Assembly (NCBI GenBank): GCA_037951105.1 | Contig: JBAMJV010008087.1 | Coordinates: forward strand, 1-64,000 | Length of the DNA: 64,000 nucleotides | Direction of reading: 5' to 3' | Source: Echinarachnius parma | Taxonomy: Eukaryota > Echinodermata > Echinoidea > Clypeasteroida > Echinarachniidae | Shown: piece after piece, positions 11,401 to 25,700 of the stretch | Layout: each line of letters opens with the position of its first letter | How positions within the stretch are numbered: position 1 is the stretch's first letter | Made by a program: the position numbers and the translations under genes | The notes under the pieces: generated by a model | The model's input: only the letters and a program-made list of their open reading frames with translations | Told to the model about the DNA's origin: nothing | The model's database searches: none

Positions 11401-14400
11401 TTTTGCATATATAATGAGCTCTGTGACCTTTGACCTTTGACCTCATGACCCCAAAATCTAATCAGATCATCGGCCCCCCAAGATACATACATGTTCCAAG
11501 CTTGGTCAGAATCAGTCAATCCGTTCTTGAGATAACGCGATCACGAGCTATTTTTGCATATATAATGAGCTCTGTGACCTTTGACCTTTGACCTCAAGAC
11601 CCCAAAATCTAATCAGATCATCGGCCCCCCAAGATACATACATGTACCAAGTTTGGTCATAATCCGTCAATCCGTTCTTGAGATAACGCGATCACGAGCT
11701 ATTTTTGCATATATAATGAGCTCTGTGACCTTTGACCTTTGACCTCATGACCCCAAAATCTAATCAGATCATCGGCCCCCCAAGATACATACATGACCCA
11801 AGTTTGGTGAAAATCCGTTTCTTGAGATAACGCGATCACGAGAACGGGACGTACGGACGTACGTACGGACGGACGGACAACCCGAAAACATAATGCCTCC
11901 GGCTACTTCGTTGCGGAGGCATAAAAACAATAATAATAATAATATAATTACTTATATGGCGCACTTCTCAAGGCGCTACATTAATACAAAATTTAAATCT
12001 ACAGAATTTAACAAATGTTAAACTTTTGAGTTGTAATAAAAGACAAAACTTTGAAGGATAACTGCTAATTAACTTGATTTCTTAATTGATTACTTTATTA
12101 ACTATGTTATTGAGAGATGAAAATAAAAAAAATCTCAAAGGAATCCAACATCAATATTTCCTAATAAATAAAAGATAATAGTTTTAGTGGTTAATGCCAC
12201 CTAAAGTTTCAGAAAATAGGTTTCCAGAAAAATGCCATAATTTGAGCGCTCATCACCATACTAAATTATGTGTGCATGGTTCACATGACTTCTAGGTCTA
12301 GGACTTATGCGTTCTATTGTCTCTTAATGTATGGTGTATAGAATGGAAGCAAATGTTCGGTGCTTATGAGACCCCAGGCCCTGTAAGGTTCCGTATGATC
12401 GGGTGATTGCATTATTTATGAATAACACACAACCCTTTGCAAAGAATTGGACATATATTATCTAATATCAAATTACAGTGCTAAAACATATAAGCCAGTG
12501 TTGTTCTTCGCCTGGTGTTCCCCTTTAAGTATCTTATGAATCTGAAAAGTAAAAGAGTAATTTCAGGAATAGATTCAAAATAATAACACAAAGTAATGAA
12601 AGATTTGTAAAAAATGCTGACAATATCTCAATAGCAGTACAGTATTTATGTTCAACAATTCCTAGTTCCAGTGATGTAATAATAATGATAATAATATTAA
12701 TAAAGTATTCACCTTTTCCATAGACAAGCGATCTCTTGCAAGAAGTGAAGCCAGGAAGGTGATGGTGCGAGGGTTGTTGCCCAGGACTTTGACTGAGTTG
12801 GTGAAGGTTGTGATGGCATCTCTGACTCTGCTGGCTTTCACGTAGCACTCTACCAGACCTGAAGAGAGGAGTATAATTTGTTGTAATCCCTTTTATTTTA
12901 TTTCATAAAATTAAATGATGCAAAAATACTGCTGAAAACTGCTTATCTACTATTATAATGCCTGAGTAATAAAATGAGAGTCAAAATAGGGCCTACATTT
13001 TCGATCCTAGCAGAATCTTCTTCAGAGGCTATGACTGACAAGGGAACATAAAATACATAACACTATATACTGAACATGATACAGACACATGCATACAGCT
13101 AAGGGAGGGGGCGGAGACAAAGAACAATAAAGAGGCTGTGAGTGGCCAATCAAACTTGGCTGGGATTGGAGGGAAAACACACAAAGGAGACGTTATATAA
13201 CATGGCACAAGGGAGTAGGTAGAGAAAATGTGAATAAGAATAGGGGAGGCATGATGAAAGCAATGCCCTGAAAATGGGAAGCCCCTGAATGGGCAAGCAT
13301 TTGAATAGAGGGGAGAGGGGGGCATGAGAACAAAAGGATCTGAGAGCTATAGTGAGGGAGGCCAAATTGGCATTCCAGTGAGCATTCCAGTCTCATAAAA
13401 ATTAAAGGCGAACGTATAGAAAAATATTATTGTTAATAGTTGTTGCTACTTATATAGTGCACATTCTGTCTTTGGACGCTTGTGGTACATCATTGAATAC
13501 TCACATAGCACTCTACCAGATATGAAAAGATGTAATTATGACAAGCAAAGAGAAGAATACTGTATTTGTCAAACATGAACTGCAAAGGGAACATTTCAAA
13601 TTATCCCAGTTTTGTAGATTTGTAGAACATCTGATGAAATTCAATGTTAAATGAAGAACCTGTTTATGTACCATCTATCAGAAGTCCGTATTCAAAATTT
13701 TAAAAACAGGTTTGATGTGTTTGTTAGAAAGCAAAAATAGTACCTTTTTTTTTTCAGAGATGAACATCCCTATATTAAGGAATCAGCATTTAGATGCTAG
13801 TCATTTCATCCATTTTCAAGAAGAAAAAAGTTAAAACAATGTCTGTTTGAACAGAAAAATAATGATCTATAGCAACAATATTGTCTTACTCCTGATGCAA
13901 TTATCTTTCATCTGTATTAATCCAGTTGGGACAAAAACAAACAAAAAACATGACAGTGAGCATTCCAGTCTCAATTATAATTTCTAAACAAACAAAAGAA
14001 CAAACATCCAAAGAAGCGTCTAGAATTCATAAATGAATCCAACAAGACAGAGCAATGTACCTTCATGAGCCTCGAATCTGTTAGGTGCACATCTGACTGC
14101 TTCCCTGAAGTGCAGCGTTGCTTCAGGAACCTTGTTCATCTCCAGAAGCCCCTTGCCCTTCAGCAGCAAGGCCTGCACCTTGCCTCCCTTTAGTGGATAT
14201 GCCTTGTGTGAGACAATAGACAAAAATAGATAACATGAGTGGATATACATTGTAGATAAAACATGACAAGAAACTAGTCAAACCTAATTAAATTGTAGTT
14301 AGTCTAAAGCCTTCAAAAAGTAGAGGGTTGCCTTTGAGACTTGTTGATCTCCAGAAGCCCATTGTCCTTCAGCAGCAATGCTTGCACTCTGCCTCCCTTC

Positions 14401-17400
14401 CGGAGATATGCCTAGGGAAGTTAAAATTGCACTATGAAATCCAACTATTGCTCAACCATTTATGGGCATGGATTGTATAAAGAACACAATGCTACAAATT
14501 AACAATTTCCCAAATGACCACTGCAAAGTAGACAGCCCTGGCAAACTGGAAAATGAAAACAAGAGGAGGAGGAGAAGAAGGAGCAGGAGGAGCAGGAGTA
14601 GGATGAGGAGGAGGAGGAAGAGGAGGAGGAGGAAGAAGAAGAGGAGGAGACAAACTAATATTTAAGTCTCACCTTCTGTGCAAAGTAGACAGCCCTGGCA
14701 TACCTGGATGATACAGTGGGCGGGCACAAGCAGTAGTAGCCCATGGCAACCCAAGGCTCCCCTCGCTTGTCTGTCACCTCCATCAGCTCCATGGACAGGC
14801 TGGGCAGAGAGACAAACATATTCATATTGAATCAGGGCTTCCCCTTAAAGGGATAGTTCAGTTTTGGTTTAGATGGCGCTTCAAGAAATATATTTATTAA
14901 GGTAAAAAAAAAATGATGTCTATGTGTTAAATTTGAAGGGGAAACAAAATTTAATGACAGAATCAACTTTGTTTGATCGAAATTGGTTCAGCAGCTGAAA
15001 TATCCATAAATCTGATTAAAATAAATATTGGGGACCAACACTGGCCCAGGTGTCTATGGTCACCAGAAACTTGTTTGGCCACCAACAAATCATGATCGAC
15101 AACACAGAAGTCTAGGGTGGCAGTCTATCAGCTGTTTTGGCCACCTGAAAGAAAAACTTAAAGGATACCCCTGGTCCCCCGCAAAAGTATTGAATAATTT
15201 AATGATAATTCTGTAATATTGTTAAACTATGGAATCTCACTCTGAAGCAATACTGTATACTGTATGAATAAATGTCTACCCTGTTCAGGGGGGCGTTGCA
15301 TAAAACTCAAAACGCAAAGTTGCGTTTGATTTTCGACGCAAGTCACCAAAAATCAAACGCAACTTTGCGTTTAAACGCAACTCTGTTGCATAAAGACTTG
15401 AGCTTGAAATGAACGCAACTTTGCGTTTGATATCAAACGCAACTTTGCTTCTGATATCAAACGCAAGTCAAATTATGTTATGGATCAGACGCAAAGTTGC
15501 GTTTGATCCAGATGTTTATGCAACGGTCAATTGCGATCAAACGCAAGTTTGATTTTGCGTTCGATCAAACGCAACTTGAGTTTTATGCAATGCCCCTCAG
15601 GACTGGTCCTGAAACTACTCAAGCGTCTATGGAGAATAAGTCATCAACGAGTTCAATTAGATCATTCATTATATTTGTGCGTGTGTTTGTGTAATTCATG
15701 GTGAATATGTACTACTACTAAGCAGACGCAATGCAATGCCATGAATCTTTATCCATCATCAATGTCTGCAAGTCCCCAGTTTCACACTGGATGTCTCTTG
15801 CAATGCAGTCCACATAGTTCATAGGTCTCCTTCCTCTATTAGGAGGGAGTCTCATGCAGATCACATCCGAGATTAATTGGTCTTTGGCCCTAAAACATTG
15901 ACCAGCGAATCTTGTTCGGCGATGAGCATCGGTGGTAGAGATGGGTGGTATGTTTCTGTAGATCTCTGGTGAATAGTTGCTGCTTTAAATAATGAGGTAT
16001 TAATAAACAGGGAACTCTTACCTCTGTAGTTCTTTGGATTTCTTCTCCTTGTACAGTATGTATGAATATATGTCCATGCCCCTCAGGTACTGGGTGTCTA
16101 GGGAGTGCACCTGTAACAATAAATATATCAAATAAACAAACACATTTATAAATTAAGCAACGAATGAATCAATATTCTTTAATCTGGCAAGACATTAACA
16201 CTGGCTTGCTGTTTAATTTTACTTGGGTCAGCCAAAATGTATGAAAGTCTTTGGATTTTTGTCACAGATGAGTTATTTATTCTTTCACATTTCTGGAATA
16301 AAGCAAATAATTTACAGCTTGTGGTTTGAAAAGTTTTTCAAAATTGTAAAGCTTGATACACTTGCAATCTGGTAAATAATCATATATAGAATTATTTTGA
16401 AGTTCACAGCAACTAAGAATGATAACAAGTTTTCCATGTCTGTCATATTTCTATTTTCCATTTTTTTTTTTTTTTCATTTTACTAATTTATTATTATACA
16501 ATGAGACCCTTTGTACTCACTCTCTGGTAGATGGACATTGCTGTGGTAAGGTCACCTGACATGAAGTGGTTCTCTATAGACAGGTGGCCACTAAGACAGG
16601 TTTGAATGTGACTGCTATAGACAGGTGGCCACTAAGACAGGTTTGACTGTGTTATACAATGAGGCCCTTTGTACTCACTCTCTGGTAGATGGACATGGCT
16701 GTGGTAAGGTCACCTGACATGAAGTGGTTCTCTATAGACAGGTGGCCACTAAGACAGGTTTGACTGTGTTATACAATGAGACCCTTTGTACTCACTCTCT
16801 GGTAGATGGACATTGCTGTGGTAAGGTCACCTGACATTAAGTGGTTCTCTATAGACAGGTGGCCACTAAGACAGGTTTGACTGTGTTATATAATGAGACC
16901 CTTTGTACTCACTCTCTGGTAGATGGACATTGCTGTGGTAAGGTCACCTGACATGAAGTGGTTCTCTATAGACAGGTGGCCACTAAGACAGGTTTGAATG
17001 TGACTGCTATAGACAGGTGGCCACTAAGACAGGTTTGACTGTGTTATACAATGAGGCCCTTTGTACTCACTCTCTGGTAGATGGACATGGCTGTGGTAAG
17101 GTCACCTGACATGAAGTGGTTCTCTGCCAGGCAGCTCAGCACATCAGTGTTCTCTCTCAGCACACTCTAGCAAAGGAAGAACAAACATTTATTCAGATCA
17201 TGAGCTACCTTTCATCTTCAGGGATATATTACTCATTTTTGTTTTTAATTTGACATTGTGATGCTAATCGTTCTTCAATTTCTTCTAGTGGAAGAAATTT
17301 TATTTTGTCAAAATTAATTTCAACCATTACAACAATAAACACGACAGTTAAAAATAATGGAGACATACAGCTTAATGAATATAATGGTAAGGAACTGATA

Positions 17401-20400
17401 GAAACATTAACTAACTATGAACATGTCCTGTTAGACAGCATGATGTATCAACAAAGTATATCAGATATAACACAAATTTATTATAAAATGTGAACAAAAA
17501 CTCTTTACCAGACCAGAATACTTTAAAAACATAAATTATGGTAATTTATTATTGTTGTTGTCATGGTAACTTACCCCACTTTCGAGGTTCTTGAATGTGC
17601 TGACTGCCTTGCTGTACTCCTTGCTAGCACTGTACGCCTGCCCCTTCAACCAGAATGTTAGCCTAAATACATCAAATCAAGAATCATTAATTTGTGGGAA
17701 ACAAACAGAAGTGCTGTAAACTTAAGTGCTAAAGAATTAAAGGCCATGGGCAGTATTCTACTCAATTTATCAACTTAGGCTGGACAAAGTTGATTAACTT
17801 GGATTAACTCATCCACACTTTAGTCCACACCCCAGATTAGTAAAACCTGCAAACTTTAGGCTGGCTTAAAGTCATGAACAGGCTTCCCAGAATACGAAAT
17901 TTTAGTGCAGACTTCTGATTATCAACTTAGTCGGGGGTTCGTCTACACTTAGTTAGCACTTTAGGCCGGACTAATTTGGTAGAATACTGGCCGATGTGTA
18001 TGAAATGTAAATGAAGTCTGAGCTTTCAAGGGTAGCAGGATCTTTGTTGATGACAAATGACAATGGTAACTACAGTAAGAATTTGTCAATATTGTTTTTA
18101 ACACAAATGCGTTATTAGTTAAAATAAAATAAATAGTCAGCCTCAGAAGAGACATAGCAAGAGCAATCTCTACAATGATAATGCAGTCAAACATTACAAT
18201 TATGATGTCTTTCTTTCCAATGGCATATACCAGTGGATTAATGCAGTCAAACATTACAATTATGTCTTTCTTTCAAATGGCATATACCAGTGGATTAAAC
18301 TTTGTATTGGGCATCAGAAGCATAGACCATCATGAAATCAGAAATCATCAGATTGGAAGCATTTGAGATGTGGTGAGAAATGGACAGATAGAATCAGCAA
18401 ATACAAGTGTTAGAGAAAGTTGAAGAAGAGCGGAAATGTATCATAATGAGCAGTGGAAATACATTAGGTGGCACACAGCAATAGACACAACAGTTTGCTC
18501 AGACTGGTACTAGAAGGAAGAATATGAGGGAAGAGATCAAGAGGAAGGAAACGCATCATGATGTTGGACTCTGTTAAGGATGGCCCGTATGGAGACTTCA
18601 AAAGAAGAGCCATGAGGAGAGAGGTGTCATGGTGTTAAGAACCTGCTCTTGAGCAGAATCAACAGAATGAAAAGAATTGTCTTAACCATGGTTTAATTTG
18701 TAAATTCCAGCCTTAGAGTATTCCATAATCATAATATTAGGTGTTTCACAAAGATCCTAAGTTCCACTTAAAATTATGGTAAGTCATTTGTAGTCTTGGA
18801 ATAAAATATATTGAAAGGCAAAAATGCAAGTATTGTTTTACTTTTCTTAAATTTTACATCAACAACATGAAATTAAATCTCCCTGATAATAGAAAATATT
18901 CATGATTTTTAATCAACATTTTTATACCTTTTAAAAGAACTTTTTCAACAATTTTCTCAAAGAAACTATCGGCTTTCCATATTTTTAAAGTCCAACTTAA
19001 AGTTAGGTTCAACTTAGGATCTTTGTGAAACACCCCCTAACGTACCATTCCATGTTGGCTGTACTGGGCATGCTGTTGACTGTGAATGGAGCAACCTCTG
19101 TCCCTCTCACTCCCAGGGACAGCAGACCAAGCACTGCTTGCAGGGCCAGGGGGCATTGCCTGTGGGGGTAGTCATATCAATATCAAGTCATATACGAACA
19201 TTATTACAGTCAACTGAATAATTATTATAAATAATGATTAAATGCTGTTGACTGTGAATGGAGCAACCTCTGTCCCTCTCACCCCCAGGGACAGCAGACC
19301 AAGCACTGCTTGGAGGGCCAGGTGGCATTGCCTGTGGGGGGTAGTCATATCAATATCAATATATATACGAACATTATTACAGTCACGTAATGAAATGAAT
19401 AATTATTATAAATAATGATTATGCTGTTGACTGTGAACGGAGCTACCTCTGTCCCTCTCACCCCCAATTACAGCAGACAAAGCACTGCTTGGAGGGCCAG
19501 GGGGCATTGCCAGCAATAGCAATATCAAGTCATCAACATTCTTAGTATCACACATGGAATGGATAGCTGATGTATTTAATACTTGTGGCATGATCAGATA
19601 AGCGCTGCACTCTCAATCACGGCAGCAGAGTTCAAATACCGATCAATAGCATTAGATTGCATTATAGCTGTAGCATTATAACTAACCTTAGTCATCGGAC
19701 ACGGTTCCAAACAAACACTATAATCTTGTGCACCATCTCAACTCCCTGGGTAGCATACAAGCTACAATTATCATTATTATTATGAAGGTGATGAAAGAGC
19801 TACCCACCTGAGGACTTCCTTGTAGCAATAGATGGCAGGCCGTTCCATTCCCATCTTGCGATACAGCTTGGCTAGAGCCATGTTCACCTTGGGCTCACGC
19901 ATCTTGGCTGGGATGCTCTCCAACTGCAAATCACAGAAACATGGTATTAATAACAGGGCTCGGGGCCAATTCACCCCCGAAATGCCAAAATAGTGTTCAA
20001 TACAAAATAAATTTCAGATTGTTTTTTTCATGCAAGCTAGCTTAAAAAGTAGCCCCCCGAGAAATAAATACTAATTTTTTCCCTGAATAATAATAATAAT
20101 ATACTTGATTTATATAGCTCCCAATATGATTGATTATCATCTCTAAGACTACCGTATTTGTCGGTGTATTACCCGCACCTTTTTTCTCAAAAAAAAGCTC
20201 CAAAATGGGGGGAGCGGTTAATACACGGAGATAGGAAAATTGTACACGCAAATTGCCTAGCCAGCGCCGGGCCTTAATTACAATGCGGTTAATACACGGA
20301 GATAAGATTCACAAGTGACCAAAGTCCACCTCAGCAAGGCATTCATACTCATACGATGCACGGAAAATACATGCATATTCCCCCCAAAACAAGTCATGCA

Positions 20401-22669
20401 GTGTCTTTTATGTTTCTCTTTTACCTCTTCCTAAATATTGCTCGTTGTTGCTGCGAAAGCGGCTTGGAAGATTCACGATCTTAGTACGAATCCTAACATG
20501 CACCCGCGCGACTGGCCGAGCAGCTCAGGCGGGAATTCTCTTTCCCGACGCGACCCCAAGCCGCCGCCCCGCCGGTGCGCGCTGGCGGTGTGCATGCTAG
20601 CGCTGCGGGTAGCACAGGCGCGCGTTCGTTCAGGTGAAAGGCCACGCCGCTGAATGCACACACGTGTGCGATTTCCGCATGTGCTAAATAAGAAATTGGT
20701 ACGTTGTACACTGTAGCACTCGATATGTCATCAAAATTATGCTAAACTATTGAGTGCTAATACTCAAATAATAATCCACCCTTCAAAACATGTGAGCTGA
20801 CATGACAACATCGTGATCGTATATCAGTACAATGCACTTGCAAGTAACGATCGTAATTTCTTATCCCCTGAAACAAGTTTTCAAAGAAGGAATAACATTA
20901 AGGTACAGTTTTTATTAAATCTCCGTTCTGATTGTTTTATTGGTGAAATCTTCGTTTTGTTGTCTAACGTTTTATGTAGTCCCATGTGTAGTGATCCGTG
21001 TGGCAAATTCAACAGAAGTTATAGATTCTTCTGCTGTGAAGAAGGCCTGATAATTTTCTTTATTTTCTTCAGTAAATAAAACAAAATTCATAGGCAAAAC
21101 TTCTCTGATAGATAAGCTATTTTTGGTACCTTTCCTAAGAAAATGCTGACCATCTAAAGACTAAAAATCAAGAATTATACTATCAAATACGGTAAGCGCT
21201 TTACAATGATATTACAACGCCGGTCATTGGATACAATGCAAACCAGCACACATTGTGTGCACCATCTCCACTTCCTGGGGAGCATTCCTTCCAAGCGGCT
21301 CATGGGCATTGAGACGATCCTTCACAGAAAGGCTTTCACCTCCTACCAGTCCCCATTGATACACCTGGGTAGAGAGCAGCAATGTGGATTGATTGGCTCC
21401 ATTTGTTTTGAGGATAAGCAGGAAAAGAAAGTAATTGTTCACCTACCACTGCTATAGCTTCTCTGTGGTTCTTCAGTTGGTTGTGACACTGGTAGATGCG
21501 GAAACGGACATCGAGCTCCGACGGGAGGTTATCCTCCGATTGGCTGGTCTGAGTCTGACCTTTGACCTTAGCTTTGTTGAGTGTCTTCTTCAGCTGCAAG
21601 GCTTTGCGGTACATGCCCTGTTAGGAAAAGAAAGGGTTAACAAAATATATAAGGGACAGTATTTGTTTGTTTAAAGATATTCACAGAAATACATTGTAAA
21701 TTTGTGATCAATTTCTATTTTAATTCATATTTTCCATATATTCAACAACATAAAATTAACAATTTAGAAAGTAAATGATATTGATATTTCTTGTTCAGCT
21801 GAAGGCCTCATAGTATATACCTGTTAGTTAAAGAAAAAATTGATTTAATTTAATTTGATTTGATTTATTTATTTTCCAAATTTTCAACAAAATAATATAA
21901 ACCATATATATCAAAAGTAAATTATATTGATATTTCTTGTGTACACAAAATAAAGCGATATAGTTTTAGAGATATGATTATGCAATATATAGTTTCCATT
22001 TTATACATTTTAGTTGTGAAAAACAAGGAGGAGTTAATGAGATCAAGAAAGCAGAGCTTGAAAATGTAAAAATACATAACTCTTTTATATTTCAACACAA
22101 CCTGTGGTAATGTCTAAGGTCTAAAAGAGGGCATAACAATGATCTAATAATAATGATAATAATAACATATTTGATTTATATAGCGCCTAATATGATTGAT
22201 AATCATCTCTAAGCACTTTAAAATGTTATTACCCCTCTTATAAGATACAATGCAAACCAGCACACATTGTGTGCACCATCACCACTCCCTGGGGAGCATT
22301 CCTTCCAAGCAGCTCATGGGCATTGAGAAGATACTGACCTCTGCTTTCTTGTACTCCTGTTCCTCATACAAGGCATCTCCATAGAACACCAGCAGCTGGT
22401 ACCGCTCTGCAACCGTCAGCAAATCAGAGTTCTGCTCACTGGCTGTCTTCACAAGATTCGCCTAAGTACAAACAAAATATTAATAAATGAAATGAAATCA
22501 TTGTATTGGTAATTAAATTAAATTGTTATATTTAGTGCTTTAGTGATCAGGATGAACTTTTGTAATTACAGACTGACCAAGGCAAAATCTTGTGTGATTA
22601 TTCTTATAAATATATGTTTGTATTTAAATTATTTGTTTGTTTATTGTTTTGTTGTTGTTGTTTTTGTTT

Positions 22670-22700
<31 letters not shown>

Positions 22701-25700
22701 CCCGGTAATTTTTTCAGCTGTTTCTAGTTCACAACAAAGTCAAATTATTCTAAACATTCACAGAGAAACATCAGTTAGAGGTAATTTGAATACCGTAAAA
22801 ATTCGTGTATAAGACGCACTTTTTTTCCGTCGGAAATTTTTCAAAGTGGGGGGTGCGTCTTATACACAGGTACAGCCAAAAAAAAAATTTTTTTTTTTGG
22901 AATTTTTTGGGGGACACCCGGTAGTCATGTTTAATGCATATTAAACTGGTCTAGGGCATGACAAGAGCTTGATATAAGGGGGAACATTTATCAAAATATA
23001 CCTTTTTTTCGTACATAAATTATAGTGGTTAGCAAAACAAAATGCAAGTTTTTAAGCAGTAACACTGCTACTAATTGAATATTCAGATATTCATGAGTAT
23101 CAGCACTCATTTAATATTCAATTTTCTAAACAGTGGTTATACATTTTTCTCAACAAAAAAGTTATTAATGAATTTAGTATTTTGCATATTAAAAAAAAAA
23201 AAAAAAAAAAAAAACATTTTTTTTTTAATTTTTTTTTTTTAGAATATTTTTTTTCATGAATATTCATATATTCATGAGGTAGCAATCTACCTCATGAATA
23301 TATGAATATTCATGAAAAAAAATATTCTAAAAAAAAAAATTTTTTAAAAATGTTTTTTTTTTTTTTTTTTTTTTTAACTCTCATCGTGCCATAAGGCCGC
23401 GTGCACGCTACCGTTATAATGCTTTATGCACGCGAGCGCGCTATCGATTGGCTGCTTAATTCACGCGAGCGAGCCACCGCTTTGCTGCTTTATGCATGCA
23501 TGCTCGCATTCGTAATAGCAGTTATTGTTCATGCCCATTGTATTGTACTGAGTGCTTCGCACGCGCTATTGATCGTACCATTGCGTGCATCAGATTATCG
23601 GCTTTCGATTACGCGTCTTCGTCTACACCAGTCAGATTGGATTTTCTCGAGTAATTTAGCGATTTGTTTTTGATATCATATCATCGATATGCCTCCCCAT
23701 CGCAAGAAACGGAGTTGCTTCATCGACCCTGATCTGGTGCGAGAGATGGTGATGGCTGATTCAGACTCGGAGGCCCCGCAAGAGACTGACAGTGACAGTG
23801 ATAGCGACTCTGATTTTGACCCTGGTCCCACACGTAAGGTTCCGCGTAGGGAAGCGCCTGGCGTATCCGATTTCGACCACGCACCTGATGCAGCTGTTCC
23901 TGAGCCTGAGGCGCCTGAGTTCGAGCGTGACATCGATGATGACTTCATGCATGATTCGGACAGTGAGGTTGAGGACGAGGTAGAGCCTCAAGCTAACCCT
24001 GAACCTGCACGCCATGAAGAGGAAGATCACTGGATCAACTTGGGAGAGGATGAGTGGGCACCCTCCTGGCAGAACCCTTATAGTGAAGAGCCCAAACTCT
24101 TGTTCGACGCAAACAACCTCAAACCGGTCGATTTTTTCTACCGGTTTTTCCCGGAGGATTTGTTTACCACGCTTGCTGAGCAGACGAACCTCTACGCAAG
24201 CCAGACTATTCGGAGACTGGGTGTTCTGCAAAAACATTCCAGACTGAACAAGTGGACAGAGACAACAGCAGACGAGATGAAGGCATTCACCGCGCTGCAG
24301 ATCGCCATGGGACTTGTCACCAAACCAGCGATCCACATGTATTGGGAGGAGAACTGGCTGATCGGAACACCGGGCTTCAGCAAAGTGATGAGTCGTAACA
24401 GGTATGAGCCTTTGTTTAATTTATATCTTATTGATTTGGACATTTGTTTCCGTTATTTTACACAAAACGTTCTGATGAAAACCGGTATACGTTCAGATGA
24501 ATTTGCCGCGGCATGTAAAATAATAAAGATTTTATATTTTCTCTCGTAGGTGAATAATAATGTTAGTTGCCCAATTGGGCAACCAAACTAGACTGTTTAC
24601 AATTTTTACTTGACCGCAAAGTAAATTTACTTGCCTGAGAAAACAATGAAAGTAAAGATTACATTAATTCTTCTTCTTATCAAATTTCTCTTTTTTTCTC
24701 GATGAGATGAGAAACAAAATATATTTATATTTTCTCTCGTAGGTGAATAATAATGTTAGTTGCCCAATTGGGCAACCAAACTAGACTGTTTACAATTTTT
24801 ACTTGACCGCAAAGTAAATTTACTTGCCTGAGAAAACAATGAAAGTAAAGATTACATTAATTCTTCTTCTTATCAAATTTCTCTTTTTTTCTCGATGAGA
24901 TGAGAAACAAAATATATTTATATTTTCTCTCGTAGGTGAATAATAATGTTAGTTGCCCAATTGGGCAACCAAACTAGACCGTTTACAATTTGTACTTGAC
25001 CGCAAAGTAAATTTACTTGCCTGAGAAAACAATGAAAGTAAAGATTACATTAATTCTTCTTCTTATCAAATTTCTCTTTTTTTCTAGATGAGATGAGAAA
25101 CAAAATATATTATATTTTCACTCGTAGGTGAACAAACATTTTTAAACGTTCTGATGAAAACCGGTATACGTTCAGATGAATTTGCCGACATACTTGTAAA
25201 TAATAAAGATCTTATATTTTCTCTCGTAGGTGAATAATAATGTTAGTTGTCCAATTGGGCTACCAAACTAGACCGTTTACAATTTTTACTTGACCGCAAA
25301 GTAAATTTACTTGCCTGAGAAAACAATGAAAGTAAAGATTACATTAATTCTTCTTCTTATCAAATTTCTCTTTTTTTCTAGATGAGATGAGAAACAAAAT
25401 AGATTATATTTTCTCTCGTAGGTGAACAAACATTTTAAAACGTTCTGATGAAAACCGGTATACGTTCAGATGAATTTGCCGACATACTTGTAAATAATAA
25501 AGATCTTGTATTTTCTCTCGTAGGTGAATAATAATGTTAGTTGTCCAATTAGGCTACCAAACTAGACCGTTTACAATTTTTACTTGACCGCAAAGTAAAT
25601 TTACTTGCCTGAGAAAACAATGAAAGTAAAGATTACATTAATTCTTCTTCTTATCAAATTTCTCTTTTTTTCTAGATGAGATGAGAAACAAAATAGATTA

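Noticed and set aside
12950-13400. Penelope-like retroelement
   Set aside because: Only a suggestive phrase near 13,000; no reverse transcriptase or endonuclease coding nearby, so not called as an element.
23676-24443. Minus-strand and alternative plus-strand frames over the piggyBac exon 1
   Set aside because: Shadows of the repetitive Ser/Asp/Glu codons of the transposase; the sense frame is clearly the coding one.
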